Source: Iamia sp035765045 (GTDB taxonomy: Bacteria; Actinomycetota; Acidimicrobiia; Acidimicrobiales; Iamiaceae). From it: 64,000 bases of DNA. The notes under the pieces are model-generated. The model ran no database searches and was not told where the DNA came from. It saw nothing but the letters and a program-made list of their open reading frames with translations. Every line of letters begins with the position of its first letter. Position 1 is the first letter of the stretch. The stretch is taken from the NCBI GenBank assembly GCA_035765045.1, contig DASTYI010000067.1, forward strand, positions 23,414-87,413, read 5' to 3'. The position numbers were made by a program, and so were the translations under genes. Shown piece by piece: positions 34,787 to 43,253 of this stretch.

Positions 34787-35851
34787 ATGAGCACGCACAC
34801 CACCACCGTCAACCATCCCTCGATCGCCCGGCGGGTGGGGCTGCTGGCCCTGGGCCTGCTGGTCGTCCTGACCGGGATCGGCCTCGGTGCCACCCCCGCC
34901 TCGGCGACGGCCCCGACCAAGCCGGTGAAGATCTTCGCCATCGGCTACGACGACTTCGTCCGCGTCTACTGGGCCCCGCCGACCCACGGTGACCCCGTCA
35001 CCAGCTACCGCATCGAGCGGTTCGTCCAGGGCCAGGACCAGCCCCAGAAGGCGTGGACCCAGAGCACCACGGCCCCGCTGGTCGACACGACCGCCGTCGA
35101 CGGCGTCACCTACGTCTACCGGGTCCGGGCTTCGAACGCCGACGGCCACAGCCCCTGGGGTGACGACAACGTCGCCTGGATCGACGAGTTCCACACCGAG
35201 CACTCCCGGTTCGGCACCGACGTCGGCGCCTTCGTGACCCGGCAGTACCAGGACTTCCTCGGTCGCAACCCCGGCGTCGGCGAGAAGCAGACCGCCGTCC
35301 TCAACATCACCAACGGCACGTGGTCGACCGGAACGCTGATCGCCAACCTCGTCAACAAGCCCGAGCGGGCCCACCGCCACCAGGTCATCCGGCTCTACAA
35401 CGCCTACTTCAACCGCACCGCCGACCACGGTGGGCTGGTGTTCTGGAGCGACCAGATCACCGAGCACGGCAAGAGCATCAACACGGTGTCGAGCAGCTTC
35501 GCCGGCTCGGCCGAGTTCGACCAGATGTACGGCGACCTGACCAACGCCCAGTACGTCACGCTCGTCTACCAGAACGTCCTCGGGCGCACGCCCAAGCCGG
35601 CCGACCTCGCCTACTGGAAGGGCCGGCTCGACGCCAAGGAGATCAGCCGGGGCCGGATGATGACCCTCTTCTCCGAGTCGGCCGAGTTCAAGGTGCTCAG
35701 CCGGGGCCGGGTCCTCGCCGCCGACGTCCACGACGCCATGCTCGGCAGCACCATCCAGCCGGCGACGCTGGCCACCTGGGGCCGCCACATCCAGGGCGGC
35801 GGGAACGCCGGGGACTACGGGACGGCGGTGATGCTGCTCAACGCCTACTGA
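34787..35851 (+). CDS. Secreted FN3-DUF4214 protein
   Basis: A 354-residue exported protein. A Sec signal peptide (hydrophobic core LLALGLLVVLTGIGLG, probable cleavage after ASA near residue 41) is followed by a fibronectin-III-like domain (KPVKIFAIGYDDFVRVYWAPP to RVRASNADGHSPWGD) and then DUF4214, with two similar units: YQDFLGRNPG / FNRTADHGGLVFW and VLGRTPKPADLAYWKGRL. DUF4214 domains occur in S-layer and adhesion-type proteins. The ATG is preceded by AGGGA; a strong terminator follows. Role in the cell envelope is inferred. Confidence 0.85.
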   Translation: MSTHTTTVNHPSIARRVGLLALGLLVVLTGIGLGATPASATAPTKPVKIFAIGYDDFVRVYWAPPTHGDPVTSYRIERFVQGQDQPQKAWTQSTTAPLVDTTAVDGVTYVYRVRASNADGHSPWGDDNVAWIDEFHTEHSRFGTDVGAFVTRQYQDFLGRNPGVGEKQTAVLNITNGTWSTGTLIANLVNKPERAHRHQVIRLYNAYFNRTADHGGLVFWSDQITEHGKSINTVSSSFAGSAEFDQMYGDLTNAQYVTLVYQNVLGRTPKPADLAYWKGRLDAKEISRGRMMTLFSESAEFKVLSRGRVLAADVHDAMLGSTIQPATLATWGRHIQGGGNAGDYGTAVMLLNAY

Positions 35852-35871
35852 TCACGTCCCCCTCGGCCGAT

Positions 35872-35899
35872 CGAGCCCCTGCCCTCGGGCGGGGGCTCG
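35872..35899 (+). terminator. Strong hairpin after the DUF4214 gene
   Basis: CGAGCCCC (35872-35879) pairs with GGGGCTCG (35892-35899), and the stem continues inward through T-G and GCCC/GGGC. About 12 base pairs, no T-run. It lies directly upstream of an ECF42-type promoter, so it isolates the next gene. Confidence 0.75.
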
Positions 35900-35905
35900 G
35901 TCGCG

Positions 35906-35935
35906 TGTCGAGGCGGCCGGCCCGGCTCCGACGTC
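35906..35935 (+). promoter_or_regulatory. ECF42-type sigma promoter before the DHFR-like gene
   Basis: TGTCGA (35906-35911), 17 bases, then CGACGTC (35929-35935). The same two blocks with the same spacing occur before the sigma-factor operon at 40130-40159. TGTCGA at -35 and CGA-containing -10 is, from memory, the reported pattern of ECF42 promoters. Confidence 0.72.
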
Positions 35936-35984
35936 CCCGGTGAGCGTCGCCACCGGGCGATGCCGTGACCCGGGAGGTCCCCCG

Positions 35985-36593
35985 ATGAGCAAGCTCCGCG
36001 TCCACTGCTTCACCCTCTCGCTCGACGGCTGCGCCGCCGGGCCCGACCAGTCGCTCGACGCCCCCTTCGGCACCGGCGCCGACGGCCTGCCCGACTGGCA
36101 GTTCGGCGCCACCGGCCTCGACGAGCGCTTCGTCGCCGCCGGGAACGAGAACGTCGGCGCCACGATCATGGGCCGCAACATGTTCGGGCCGGTCCGGGGC
36201 CCGTGGGGCGGCTCCGACTGGACCGGCTGGTGGGGCGAGGATCCGCCCTACCACCACGACGTCTTCGTCCTGACCCACCACGCCCACGACCCGATCCCGA
36301 TGGCTGGCGGCACCACCTTCCACTTCGTGACCGACGGGATCGAGGCCGCCCTCGACCGGGCCCGGACGGCCGCCGGCGGGCGCGACGTGCGGGTCGGCGG
36401 CGGCGCCTCGGTCGTGCGGCAGTACCTCGCCGCCGGGCTGGTCGACGAGCTCCACCTCGCCATCCGGCCGGTGCTGGTGGGGACCGGCGAGCGGCTCTTC
36501 GCCGACGGCGTGGTGCCGGCCGGCTACGCCGTGACCGAGCTGGTCGCCGGCGAGGCCGACGTCGTCCACGCCCGGGTCATCCGCACGCCCTGA
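35985..36593 (+). CDS. RibD-C/dihydrofolate-reductase-like protein 1
   Basis: A 202-residue member of the RibD C-terminal/DHFR-like family: LSLDGCAAGPDQS at the N-terminus, ATIMGRNMFGP, and the C-terminal nucleotide motif VRVGGGASVVRQYLAAGLVDELHLAI. Many members are uncharacterised NADPH-dependent reductases. GGGAGG precedes the ATG. The upstream ECF42-type promoter suggests it belongs to the regulon of the sigma factor at 40566. Its 3' end overlaps the convergent kinase-like gene by 17 bases. Confidence 0.87.
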   Translation: MSKLRVHCFTLSLDGCAAGPDQSLDAPFGTGADGLPDWQFGATGLDERFVAAGNENVGATIMGRNMFGPVRGPWGGSDWTGWWGEDPPYHHDVFVLTHHAHDPIPMAGGTTFHFVTDGIEAALDRARTAAGGRDVRVGGGASVVRQYLAAGLVDELHLAIRPVLVGTGERLFADGVVPAGYAVTELVAGEADVVHARVIRTP

Positions 36594-37152
36594 CGTGGGT
36601 GAGGATGCGGGTGGCGGCGTCGAGCGGTGAGAGGTGGGTGACGTCGAGGTCGAGGAGGTGGGGGCTGGCGGGGCGCACGAGGGTGCGGGCGGCGACGTCG
36701 GCCATCACGCCGTCGGGGTCGACCCACTTGAGGTGGGCGGCCCGGTCGACGCCGACCACCCGGCGGCGGTGCTCGGCCTCGTCGGCGCAGTGGAGGACGA
36801 CCGGCACGTAGGTGCTCGCCCGGGCCTCGGCGAGGGCCTGGAGCCGGGGGATCGAGTCCGAGGCCGTGCCGTCGACGACGTAGTTGGTGAAGACGTACGA
36901 CCAGCCCGGCGGGGCGAGCGCCTCGACGGCGGCGAGGAGGTGGGCCCGGGCGGCGCCGACGTGGGACCACACGGCGGGGTCGAGCGACCGGGTCGGGTCG
37001 ACGTCGAGGGCGGCGAGGAAGGGCTTCGACGTCAGGTGGTTGTCGACCAGGACGAAGCGGTGCTCGTCGCGGGGGACGAGGTCGACCAGGGCGGCGCCGA
37101 CGGTCCGCTTGCCGGTGCCCGGGTACCCGAGCAGGTGGACGACGGCGGGCAC
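36577..37152 (-). CDS. P-loop kinase-like ATPase
   Basis: A 191-residue protein with Walker A GYPGTGKRT at residues 9-17 at the start of a P-loop fold. The segments VLVDNHLTSKPF, FTNYVVDGT and PVVLHCADEAEHRRRV resemble small-molecule or nucleotide kinases of the AAA_33/shikimate-kinase-like type. The substrate is unknown. The GTG start lies 1 base after the stop of the SRPBCC gene, so they are co-transcribed. Confidence 0.8.
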   Translation of the reverse strand: MPAVVHLLGYPGTGKRTVGAALVDLVPRDEHRFVLVDNHLTSKPFLAALDVDPTRSLDPAVWSHVGAARAHLLAAVEALAPPGWSYVFTNYVVDGTASDSIPRLQALAEARASTYVPVVLHCADEAEHRRRVVGVDRAAHLKWVDPDGVMADVAARTLVRPASPHLLDLDVTHLSPLDAATRILTHVRACG

Positions 37153-37153
37153 G

Positions 37154-37633
37154 TCAGCCCCGCGGGTAGCCCCGGCGGACGGTGCGGTCGAGGATGCCGA
37201 GGGTGGCGCGCAGCGCCGTCTCGGGGATGACGGGGAAGATGGCTGCCTCGCGCCACTGGGGGTCGATGTTCGACCAGTCGTAGAACGACGTGACGACGGT
37301 GCCGTGCTCGCCCGGTTCGAGCCGGTAGCCGTAGACGTGGCCGATCGGCGGCTTGATCTGGCCGAGGATCGTCCACGAGATCAGGGCGTCGGGCTCGAAG
37401 TCCTCGATCGTGACGGTGACGTCGTACCTGCCCAGCGGGAAGTCGTTGAGCGCCTCCCGGTCCATGTGGACGACGAAGCTGTCGCCCGCCGCCGTGACCG
37501 GCTCGCCCTCGGCCGACTGGAGCATCCCCGAGCTGTCGATGGCCACGTGGCCCTGCGGGTCGCACAGCACGGCGAAGATCGCCGCCGGCTCCGCGTCGAT
37601 CACCCGTTGGACCTCCATGCGCTCCTCGCTCAT
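37154..37633 (-). CDS. SRPBCC family protein
   Basis: A 159-residue START/Bet v1-like protein: VQRVIDAEPAAIFAVLCDPQGH at the N-terminus and YRLEPGEHGTVVTSFYDWSNIDPQWR later are typical of polyketide-cyclase-like/AHSA1 proteins, which bind hydrophobic ligands in a helix-grip cavity. The ATG start is supported by the fold boundary; MEVQ five residues later is an alternative. It heads a two-gene operon with the P-loop kinase. Confidence 0.83.
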   Translation of the reverse strand: MSEERMEVQRVIDAEPAAIFAVLCDPQGHVAIDSSGMLQSAEGEPVTAAGDSFVVHMDREALNDFPLGRYDVTVTIEDFEPDALISWTILGQIKPPIGHVYGYRLEPGEHGTVVTSFYDWSNIDPQWREAAIFPVIPETALRATLGILDRTVRRGYPRG

Positions 37634-37711
37634 GGGGGCATCCTCGCAGGCGCGGACCCGGCGCGTGCCGGTCGCCGGGTGGCCCCTGCCGCGCCACCCG
37701 GGCCGGTGCCG

Positions 37712-37723
37712 CATGATGGGGCC
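37712..37723 (+). promoter_or_regulatory. -10 box CATGAT, leaderless start of DapA-family gene
   Basis: CATGAT (37712-37717) ends 6 bases before the GTG at 37724, the spacing seen for other probable leaderless starts in this window. No clear -35. Confidence 0.4.
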
Positions 37724-38692
37724 GTGCACCCGACGTCGCTGACCGAGGAGGCCGTCGTGGCCCGGATCCGGCCCCGCCGCCGGATCACGGGGATGTCGGC
37801 CGTCCTCCTGCCCTTCACCGCCGACGGCGAGATCGAGTGGCCGGCGGTCGAGGCCCACATCGCCCGCACCCGCGCCGCCGGCCTCACCCCGGCGGTCAAC
37901 ATGGACACCGGCTACGTCCAGCTCCTCGACGACGCCACCAAGGCCCGGGTCCTCGACCTGGCCGCGGCGGTCACCGGGGGTGATTTCGTGGCCGGCGCCC
38001 ACGTGGCCGACGGCCCCGGCGACCCCTACGACGCGGCGGCCTACGGGGCTGCCGCCGAGGCCATCGCCGCCCGGGGCGGCACGCCGGTCGTGTTCCCCAG
38101 CCACGGACTCAACGCCCTCGACGACGAGGCCTGGGTCCGGGCGCTGGCCGACCTCGGCGCCGGGCTCGACCGCTTCGTCGGCTTCGAGCTGGGGGCGATG
38201 TTCGTCCCCTACGGCCGGATCTACTCGCTCGACGCCTACCGCGGCCTGCTCGGCATCCCGTCCTGCATCGGGGCCAAGCACTCGTCGCTGAGCCGGGTGC
38301 TCGAGTGGGAGCGGCTGGCCCTGCGCGACGAGGTCCGGCCCGACTTCCTCGTCCTCACCGGGAACGACCTGGCCATCGACATGGTGATGTACGGCTCGGA
38401 CTACCTGCTCGGCCTGTCGACCTTCGCCCCCGAGGCCTTCGCCGCCCGCGACCGGATGTGGGCCGACGGCGACCCCCGCTTCCACGAGCTCAACGACCTC
38501 CTCCAGCACCTCGGCCAGATCACCTTCCGGGCCCCGGTGCCGGGCTACCGCCACGACGCGGCGATGTTCTTCGTCCAGCGGGGGTGGGCCAGCTCGGACG
38601 CGACGCCCGAGGGGGCGGTGCGCCGGCCCGACTCCGACCGCGACCTGCTGGCCGACGTGCGGGCCCGGCTCGACGCCTGGGACCTCCGGTGA
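37724..38692 (+). CDS. DapA/NAL-family lyase or hydrolase
   Basis: A 322-residue dihydrodipicolinate-synthase-family TIM barrel. MSAVLLPFTADGEIEWPAVEAHI is the family opening and the Schiff-base lysine is K185 in IGAKHSS. The sequence does not look like true DapA (no G-T-T-G-E motif; NMDTGYVQ instead), so aldolase, dehydratase or decarboxylase activity on a 2-oxo acid or sugar acid is more likely. It overlaps the following Old Yellow Enzyme gene by 4 bases, suggesting a two-step route. Confidence 0.82.
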   Translation: MHPTSLTEEAVVARIRPRRRITGMSAVLLPFTADGEIEWPAVEAHIARTRAAGLTPAVNMDTGYVQLLDDATKARVLDLAAAVTGGDFVAGAHVADGPGDPYDAAAYGAAAEAIAARGGTPVVFPSHGLNALDDEAWVRALADLGAGLDRFVGFELGAMFVPYGRIYSLDAYRGLLGIPSCIGAKHSSLSRVLEWERLALRDEVRPDFLVLTGNDLAIDMVMYGSDYLLGLSTFAPEAFAARDRMWADGDPRFHELNDLLQHLGQITFRAPVPGYRHDAAMFFVQRGWASSDATPEGAVRRPDSDRDLLADVRARLDAWDLR

Positions 38693-40101
38693 GGGAGCGG
38701 CCCACGCAGGTCAAGAACCTGAAGACGCTCGACGCCCTGCGGGGCCACCTCGACGCCCTCGGTGTCGCCATCCCGATCGACGACGAGGTCGACCCCGGCG
38801 GCGTGCTGGCCACCCCGGTCGCCTTCACCGACGCCGGGGCGGGGACGATCACCCTGGCCAACCGGTTCGGGGTGCTGCCCATGGAGGGCTGGGACGGCAG
38901 CCCCGAGGGCCGGCCGACCGACCTGGTGCGCCGGCGCTGGACCCGGTTCGCGGCCAGCGGCTGCGGGCTGGTCTGGGGCGAGGCCACGGCGGTGCGCCCC
39001 GACGGCCGGGCCAACCCCAACCAGCTGGTGCTCGACGAGACGACGGTCGAGGACGTCGCCGAGCTGCGGGCCCTGCTCCGCCCCGGCCAGGTCGCCGCCC
39101 TCCAGCTGACCCACTCGGGGCGCTGGAGCCGGCCCGAGGGGGCGCCCCGGCCCCGCACCGCCTACCGCCACCCCGAGCTCGACGAGCGGACGCCCGGGGC
39201 CGAGGTCCTCACCGACGACGAGCTCGACGAGCTGGTCGAGCGGTACGTGGCCGCCGCCGTGCTGGCCCAGCAGGCCGGCTTCGAGCTGGTCGACGTGAAG
39301 CACTGCCACGGCTACCTGCTCCACGAGCTGTTGAGCGCCCACGACCGACCGGGCCCCTACGGCGGGACGCTGGCCAACAGGACCCGGTTCCTGCGCGCTG
39401 TGGTCGCGGGGATCCGGGAGCGGGCGCCCGGCCTCGGCGTGGCCGTCCGGCTGTCGGCGTTCGACCTGCGCCCGTACGCCCCGGGCGAGGACGGGACCGG
39501 TGTCCCCGCCGCCACCGGCCGCTACCCCCACGCCTTCGGCGGTGACGACACCGGCCTCGGCATCGACCTGGCCGAGACCCACGCCTTCCTCGACGTGCTC
39601 ACCGAGCTGGGCATCGGGCTGGTCAGCACCACCGCCGGCAGCCCGTACTACAACCCCCACATCCAGCGGCCGGCCTTCTTCCCGCCGTCGGACGGCTACC
39701 AGCCCCCCGAGGACCCGCTGATCGGGGTGGCCCGGCAGCTGGCCGTCACCGCCGAGCTGGCCGCCGCCCACCCGGGCATCACGATCGTGGGGTCGGGCTA
39801 CTCCTACCTCCAGGACTGGCTGGCCCACGTCGGCCAGGCGGTGGTGGCCGGGGGCGGGGCGGCCCTGGTCGGGCTGGGGCGGATGATCCTCAGCTACCCC
39901 GAGCTGGCCGCCGACGTCCTCGCCGGCCGCCCGCTCCAGCGCAACCTGGTGTGCCGCACCTTCAGCGACTGCACCACCGCCCCCCGCAACGGGCTGGTGT
40001 CGGGTTGCTTCCCGATCGACCCGTTCTACAAGGAGCACCCCCAGAGGGTGGACCTCACCCAGGCCAAGCGGGCCGCCAAGGCCCGGCTCCGGGACGGCTG
40101 A
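38689..40101 (+). CDS. Old Yellow Enzyme-type NADH:flavin oxidoreductase
   Basis: A 470-residue FMN TIM barrel. ITLANRFGVLPMEGWDG, LQLTHSGRWS, KHCHGYLLHELLS and ANRTRFLRA are OYE/2,4-dienoyl-CoA-reductase family motifs. The C-terminal CRTFSDCTTAPRNGLVSGC has three cysteines but not the compact C-x-x-C pattern of the Fe-S members, so whether a cluster binds is open. It has no FAD/NAD domain after the barrel. It is coupled to the DapA-family gene (GTG in a 4-base overlap). Confidence 0.87.
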   Translation: MRERPTQVKNLKTLDALRGHLDALGVAIPIDDEVDPGGVLATPVAFTDAGAGTITLANRFGVLPMEGWDGSPEGRPTDLVRRRWTRFAASGCGLVWGEATAVRPDGRANPNQLVLDETTVEDVAELRALLRPGQVAALQLTHSGRWSRPEGAPRPRTAYRHPELDERTPGAEVLTDDELDELVERYVAAAVLAQQAGFELVDVKHCHGYLLHELLSAHDRPGPYGGTLANRTRFLRAVVAGIRERAPGLGVAVRLSAFDLRPYAPGEDGTGVPAATGRYPHAFGGDDTGLGIDLAETHAFLDVLTELGIGLVSTTAGSPYYNPHIQRPAFFPPSDGYQPPEDPLIGVARQLAVTAELAAAHPGITIVGSGYSYLQDWLAHVGQAVVAGGGAALVGLGRMILSYPELAADVLAGRPLQRNLVCRTFSDCTTAPRNGLVSGCFPIDPFYKEHPQRVDLTQAKRAAKARLRDG

Positions 40102-40129
40102 CCGCCCGGGGGGAAAGATGCGGGGCGCG

Positions 40130-40159
40130 TGTCGAGGTCGGCCGGGTCGCTCCGACGTC
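40130..40159 (+). promoter_or_regulatory. ECF42-type sigma promoter (autoregulatory)
   Basis: TGTCGA (40130-40135), 17 bases, then CGACGTC (40153-40159), placed about 48 bases before the DGPF/YCII gene and thus before the sigma factor it is coupled to. It matches the promoter at 35906-35935 in both boxes, spacer length and several spacer bases. Confidence 0.75.
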
Positions 40160-40206
40160 CTCCCCGACCGGTGCCCACCGGGGCGCCGGGAACCCAGGAG
40201 AGCACC

Positions 40207-40569
40207 GTGAAGTACATGCTGATCATCTACGGCAACGACGAGATCTGGAGCTCGTTCCCCGCCGAGGAGTTCCAGGAGATCATCAAGGCGACCGACGCCC
40301 ACAACGCCGCCCTGGTGGCCTCGGGCGAGATGGTCGGCGCCTACGGCGTGGCCGACCAGGTCCAGGCCAAGAAGGTGCAGGTCACCGAGGGCGTGCCGGC
40401 GGTGACCGACGGCCCCTACATCGAGGCCAAGGAGTACATCGGCAGCTTCACCATCGTCGACGTCGACTCCGAGGAGCGGGCCCTGGAGATCGCCGCCCAG
40501 AACCCGGTGGCCCACCTGACCCCGATCGAGGTCCGGCCCATCCTCCACGAGGCGCCCACGGAGCTGTGA
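40207..40569 (+). CDS. DGPF/YCII-related protein
   Basis: A 120-residue alpha-beta barrel protein of the YCII group. MLIIYGNDEIW opens the fold and VTDGPYIEAKEYIGSF is a variant of the DGPF-x-x-x-KE hallmark. These proteins are the standard neighbours and targets of ECF42 sigma factors. AGGAG (40196-40200) lies 6 bases before the GTG. It overlaps the sigma-factor start by 4 bases. Biochemical role of DGPF proteins is not settled. Confidence 0.9.
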   Translation: MKYMLIIYGNDEIWSSFPAEEFQEIIKATDAHNAALVASGEMVGAYGVADQVQAKKVQVTEGVPAVTDGPYIEAKEYIGSFTIVDVDSEERALEIAAQNPVAHLTPIEVRPILHEAPTEL

Positions 40570-41813
40570 CCGACGCGGAGCTGCGCGCCGAGGACGTCAC
40601 CGGGCTGGCCCCGGTCGTCCTCGGTGCGCTGGTCCGCCGGTACGGGCACTTCGAGCTGTGCGAGGACGCCGTCCAGGAGGCGCTGCTGGCGGCGGCGCGG
40701 CAGTGGCCCGACGAGGGCCGGCCGGCGGACCCCCGGGCGTGGCTGATCCGGGTGGCGTCGCGCCGGTTGACCGACGCCCTCCGCAGCGCCACCGCCCGCG
40801 AGCGGCGCGAGGAGCGCGACCTCCGGCTCACGCCGACCGACCGGCGGGTGGCGGCGGCGCCCGGCGACGACCCCGTCCCGGCCGACGACGACGCCCTCAC
40901 CCTGCTGGTGCTGTGCTGCCACCCGGCGCTGTCGGCCCCGTCGCAGGTGGCGCTGACGCTGCGGGCCGTCGGCGGGCTGACCACCGCCGAGATCGCCCGG
41001 GCCTTCTTCGTCCCCGAGGCGACGATGGCCCAGCGCATCAGCCGGGCCAAGGCGACGATCGCCAAGGCCGGCGCCACCTTCACCCTCCCGGCCGAGCCCG
41101 AGCTGACCGAGCGGATGCGGGCCGTCCTCCACGTCCTCTACCTCGTGTTCAACGAGGGCTACGCCAGCAGCTCGGGTGACGACCTCCACCGCCGCGACCT
41201 GACCGCCGAGGCCGTCCGCCTGGCCCGCGAGGTCCACCGGCTGCGCCCCGCCGACCCCGAGGTGGCCGGGCTGCTGGCCCTGATGCTGCTGACCGAGGCC
41301 CGGCGGGCGGCGCGGGTGCGCGACGGCGACCTCGTCCCGCTCGACGAGCAGGACCGCACCCTGTGGGACCGGGGCCTGATCGCCGAGGGGGTGGCCCTGG
41401 TCGAGGCGACGCTGGCGTCGTCACCGGCGCTCGGGCCCTACCAGCTCCAGGCCGCCATCGCCGCCGTCCACGACGAGGCGCCCAGCGCCGCGGCGACCGA
41501 CTGGACCGAGGTCCTCGCCCTCTACGACCTGCTGGAGCGGGTCGCCCCCAACCCGATGACGACGCTCAACCGGGCGGTGGCGGTGGCCGAGGTCCACGGC
41601 CCGTCGGCCGGGCTCGCCGTGCTCGACACCGTGGCCGACGACGACCGGCTGGCCGACCACCACCGGCTCCACGCGGCGCGGGCCTTCCTGCTCGAGCGGG
41701 CGGGTGACGGCGACGCCGCCCGGGCCGCCTACCGGGAGGCCGCCCGCCGGGCCACCAGCCGGGTCGAGCAGCGCCACCTGGAGGCCCGGGCCCGCCGCCT
41801 CACCAGCCGGTGA
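40566..41813 (+). CDS. ECF42-type RNA polymerase sigma factor
   Basis: A 415-residue sigma factor. Region 2 (LAPVVLGALVRRYGHFELCEDAVQEALLAA) and region 4 (GGLTTAEIARAFFVPEATMAQRISRAKATI) are followed by an unusually long C-terminal extension of about 230 residues with helical repeats, the mark of ECF42 (DUF6596/TPR-like) rather than of anti-sigma-controlled ECFs. No anti-sigma gene is adjacent, so control is probably through the extension. It is coupled to the DGPF gene, and promoters fitting it lie at 40130 and 35906. Its end overlaps the convergent hydrolase gene by 14 bases. Confidence 0.9.
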   Translation: MTDAELRAEDVTGLAPVVLGALVRRYGHFELCEDAVQEALLAAARQWPDEGRPADPRAWLIRVASRRLTDALRSATARERREERDLRLTPTDRRVAAAPGDDPVPADDDALTLLVLCCHPALSAPSQVALTLRAVGGLTTAEIARAFFVPEATMAQRISRAKATIAKAGATFTLPAEPELTERMRAVLHVLYLVFNEGYASSSGDDLHRRDLTAEAVRLAREVHRLRPADPEVAGLLALMLLTEARRAARVRDGDLVPLDEQDRTLWDRGLIAEGVALVEATLASSPALGPYQLQAAIAAVHDEAPSAAATDWTEVLALYDLLERVAPNPMTTLNRAVAVAEVHGPSAGLAVLDTVADDDRLADHHRLHAARAFLLERAGDGDAARAAYREAARRATSRVEQRHLEARARRLTSR

Positions 41814-42795
41814 CGACGTCGCGGAGCAGCCGGGCGAGGGGCCAGGCACCGTCGGACCAGTTGGCGATCACCGTGTGGGTGGTGCGGCCGACCGGGTCGT
41901 GGACCGACCGGAACGACACCCCGGCGTCGTAGCCCTCCAGGGCCACGGCCGGGCCGGTGGGGTGGAGCCAGAACCCGAGGCCGTAGCGCATGCCCTCCTC
42001 GGGGACGGCGCTGCGGGGCGCCCAGGCGAGGGCGGCGACGTCGGGGTCGATGCTCGCCCACAACCGGTGGATGTCGGCGACGGTGGAGAAGGCCCCGCCG
42101 TCGCCGCTGCCCCGGACCGGGAGGTGGAGGACGTTGGTGCGGTCGCCCTCGGCGTCGAGGTAGCCCAGGGCGGCGCCGGCGGGCAGGGCGTCGGAGCGCA
42201 GGAAGGCGGTGTCGGCCAGGCCCGCCGGCCGGCCCACCCGGGCGTCGACCAGGTCCGGGAAGGGCGTGCCCGTCGCCCGCTCGGCCAGCAGGGCGAGCAC
42301 GACGTAGCCAGCGTTGCAGTAGGCGAAGCGCTCGCCGGGGGCGAAGGCCTGGGGGTGCCCGTCGAGCACGGCGAGGTACGACTCGGTGTCGGCCAGGGTG
42401 TGGACGGGCACGGTCAGCACGTGCTCGTCGATCGGGCCGGCGGCGGACTCGTCCAGGAAGTCGCCGATGCCCGAGCGGTGGGCGAGCAGGTGCTCGACGG
42501 TGACCCGGTCGTCGACCAGCGGGAGGTCGGGCCCGAGCAGCTCGCGGGCCGAGGTGGCCCGCGGGAGGGTGCCGTCGGCGGCCAGGGCGAGCACGGTGAG
42601 GGCGGTCAGGCCCTTGGTGGCGCTGGCGATGGCGAGGCGGGTGGCGACGGTCATCGGGACCCGGTGGGCCCGGTGGGCCCAGCCGGCGGCCCGCGCCAGC
42701 ACCGTCTCGCCGTCGACGTCGACCCGGACCACGCCCGAGAACCGGCTCTCGGCGATCACGGCGTCGACGCGCCCGTCCAGGTCGTCGGGGCCCAC
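41800..42795 (-). CDS. Serine hydrolase, beta-lactamase/DD-peptidase family
   Basis: A 331-residue class C beta-lactamase-like protein (PF00144). Nucleophile and base are in S-A-T-K (IASATKG), the second motif is FAYCNAGY (Y-x-N), and YGLGFW precedes the C-terminal strand. No signal peptide is seen, so an esterase or peptidase acting in the cytoplasm is more likely than a secreted lactamase. TAGCGT ends 7 bases before the GTG start. Confidence 0.86.
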   Translation of the reverse strand: MGPDDLDGRVDAVIAESRFSGVVRVDVDGETVLARAAGWAHRAHRVPMTVATRLAIASATKGLTALTVLALAADGTLPRATSARELLGPDLPLVDDRVTVEHLLAHRSGIGDFLDESAAGPIDEHVLTVPVHTLADTESYLAVLDGHPQAFAPGERFAYCNAGYVVLALLAERATGTPFPDLVDARVGRPAGLADTAFLRSDALPAGAALGYLDAEGDRTNVLHLPVRGSGDGGAFSTVADIHRLWASIDPDVAALAWAPRSAVPEEGMRYGLGFWLHPTGPAVALEGYDAGVSFRSVHDPVGRTTHTVIANWSDGAWPLARLLRDVVTGW

Positions 42796-42802
42796 GGCGG
42801 CG

Positions 42803-42843
42803 ACGCTAGGCCGGCGGTCGCCGCCGCTCCCGGGGGTTACCGT
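42803..42843. promoter_or_regulatory. Divergent pair of -10 boxes
   Basis: On the - strand TAGCGT (42803-42808) lies 7 bases before the hydrolase start at 42795. On the + strand TACCGT (42838-42843) lies 8 bases before the GNAT start at 42852. Both fit leaderless transcription. Confidence 0.5.
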
Positions 42844-42851
42844 CGGCCGTC

Positions 42852-43253
42852 ATGGCGATCACCTACGAGTGGCGGGGGGGCTTCACCAACGACGAGGTCA
42901 ACCCGCTCCACGCCGAGGCCTTCGACCACCGGCTGCTCGACGACGACTGGGTCGGCCAGGTCGAGCGGTGGAGCCTGGGCTGGGTGACGGCCCGCGCCGG
43001 CGACGCCCTCGTCGGCTTCGTCAACGTGGCGTGGGACGGCGGGGTCCACGCCTTCGTGCTCGACACGATGGTGGCCGCATCGGCCCGCCACCGGGGGATC
43101 GGCACCGGGCTGATCGGGACCGCGGTGCGCGCCTGCCGGGCCCGGGGCGGGCTCGAGTGGCTCCACGTCGACCACGACGAGGACCTGCGGCCCTTCTACG
43201 AGGAGGCGTGCGGGTTCGCCCCCACGCCGGCCGGTCTGGTCGCGCTGTCGTGA
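42852..43253 (+). CDS. GNAT family N-acetyltransferase
   Basis: A 133-residue GCN5-related acetyltransferase with the acetyl-CoA loop ARHRGIGTGLIGTAVRACRA and the C-terminal FYEEACGF. The short length and the lack of a second domain are normal for the family. The acceptor is unknown. Its stop overlaps the GTG start of the PHP gene, giving a two-gene unit. Confidence 0.85.
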   Translation: MAITYEWRGGFTNDEVNPLHAEAFDHRLLDDDWVGQVERWSLGWVTARAGDALVGFVNVAWDGGVHAFVLDTMVAASARHRGIGTGLIGTAVRACRARGGLEWLHVDHDEDLRPFYEEACGFAPTPAGLVALS

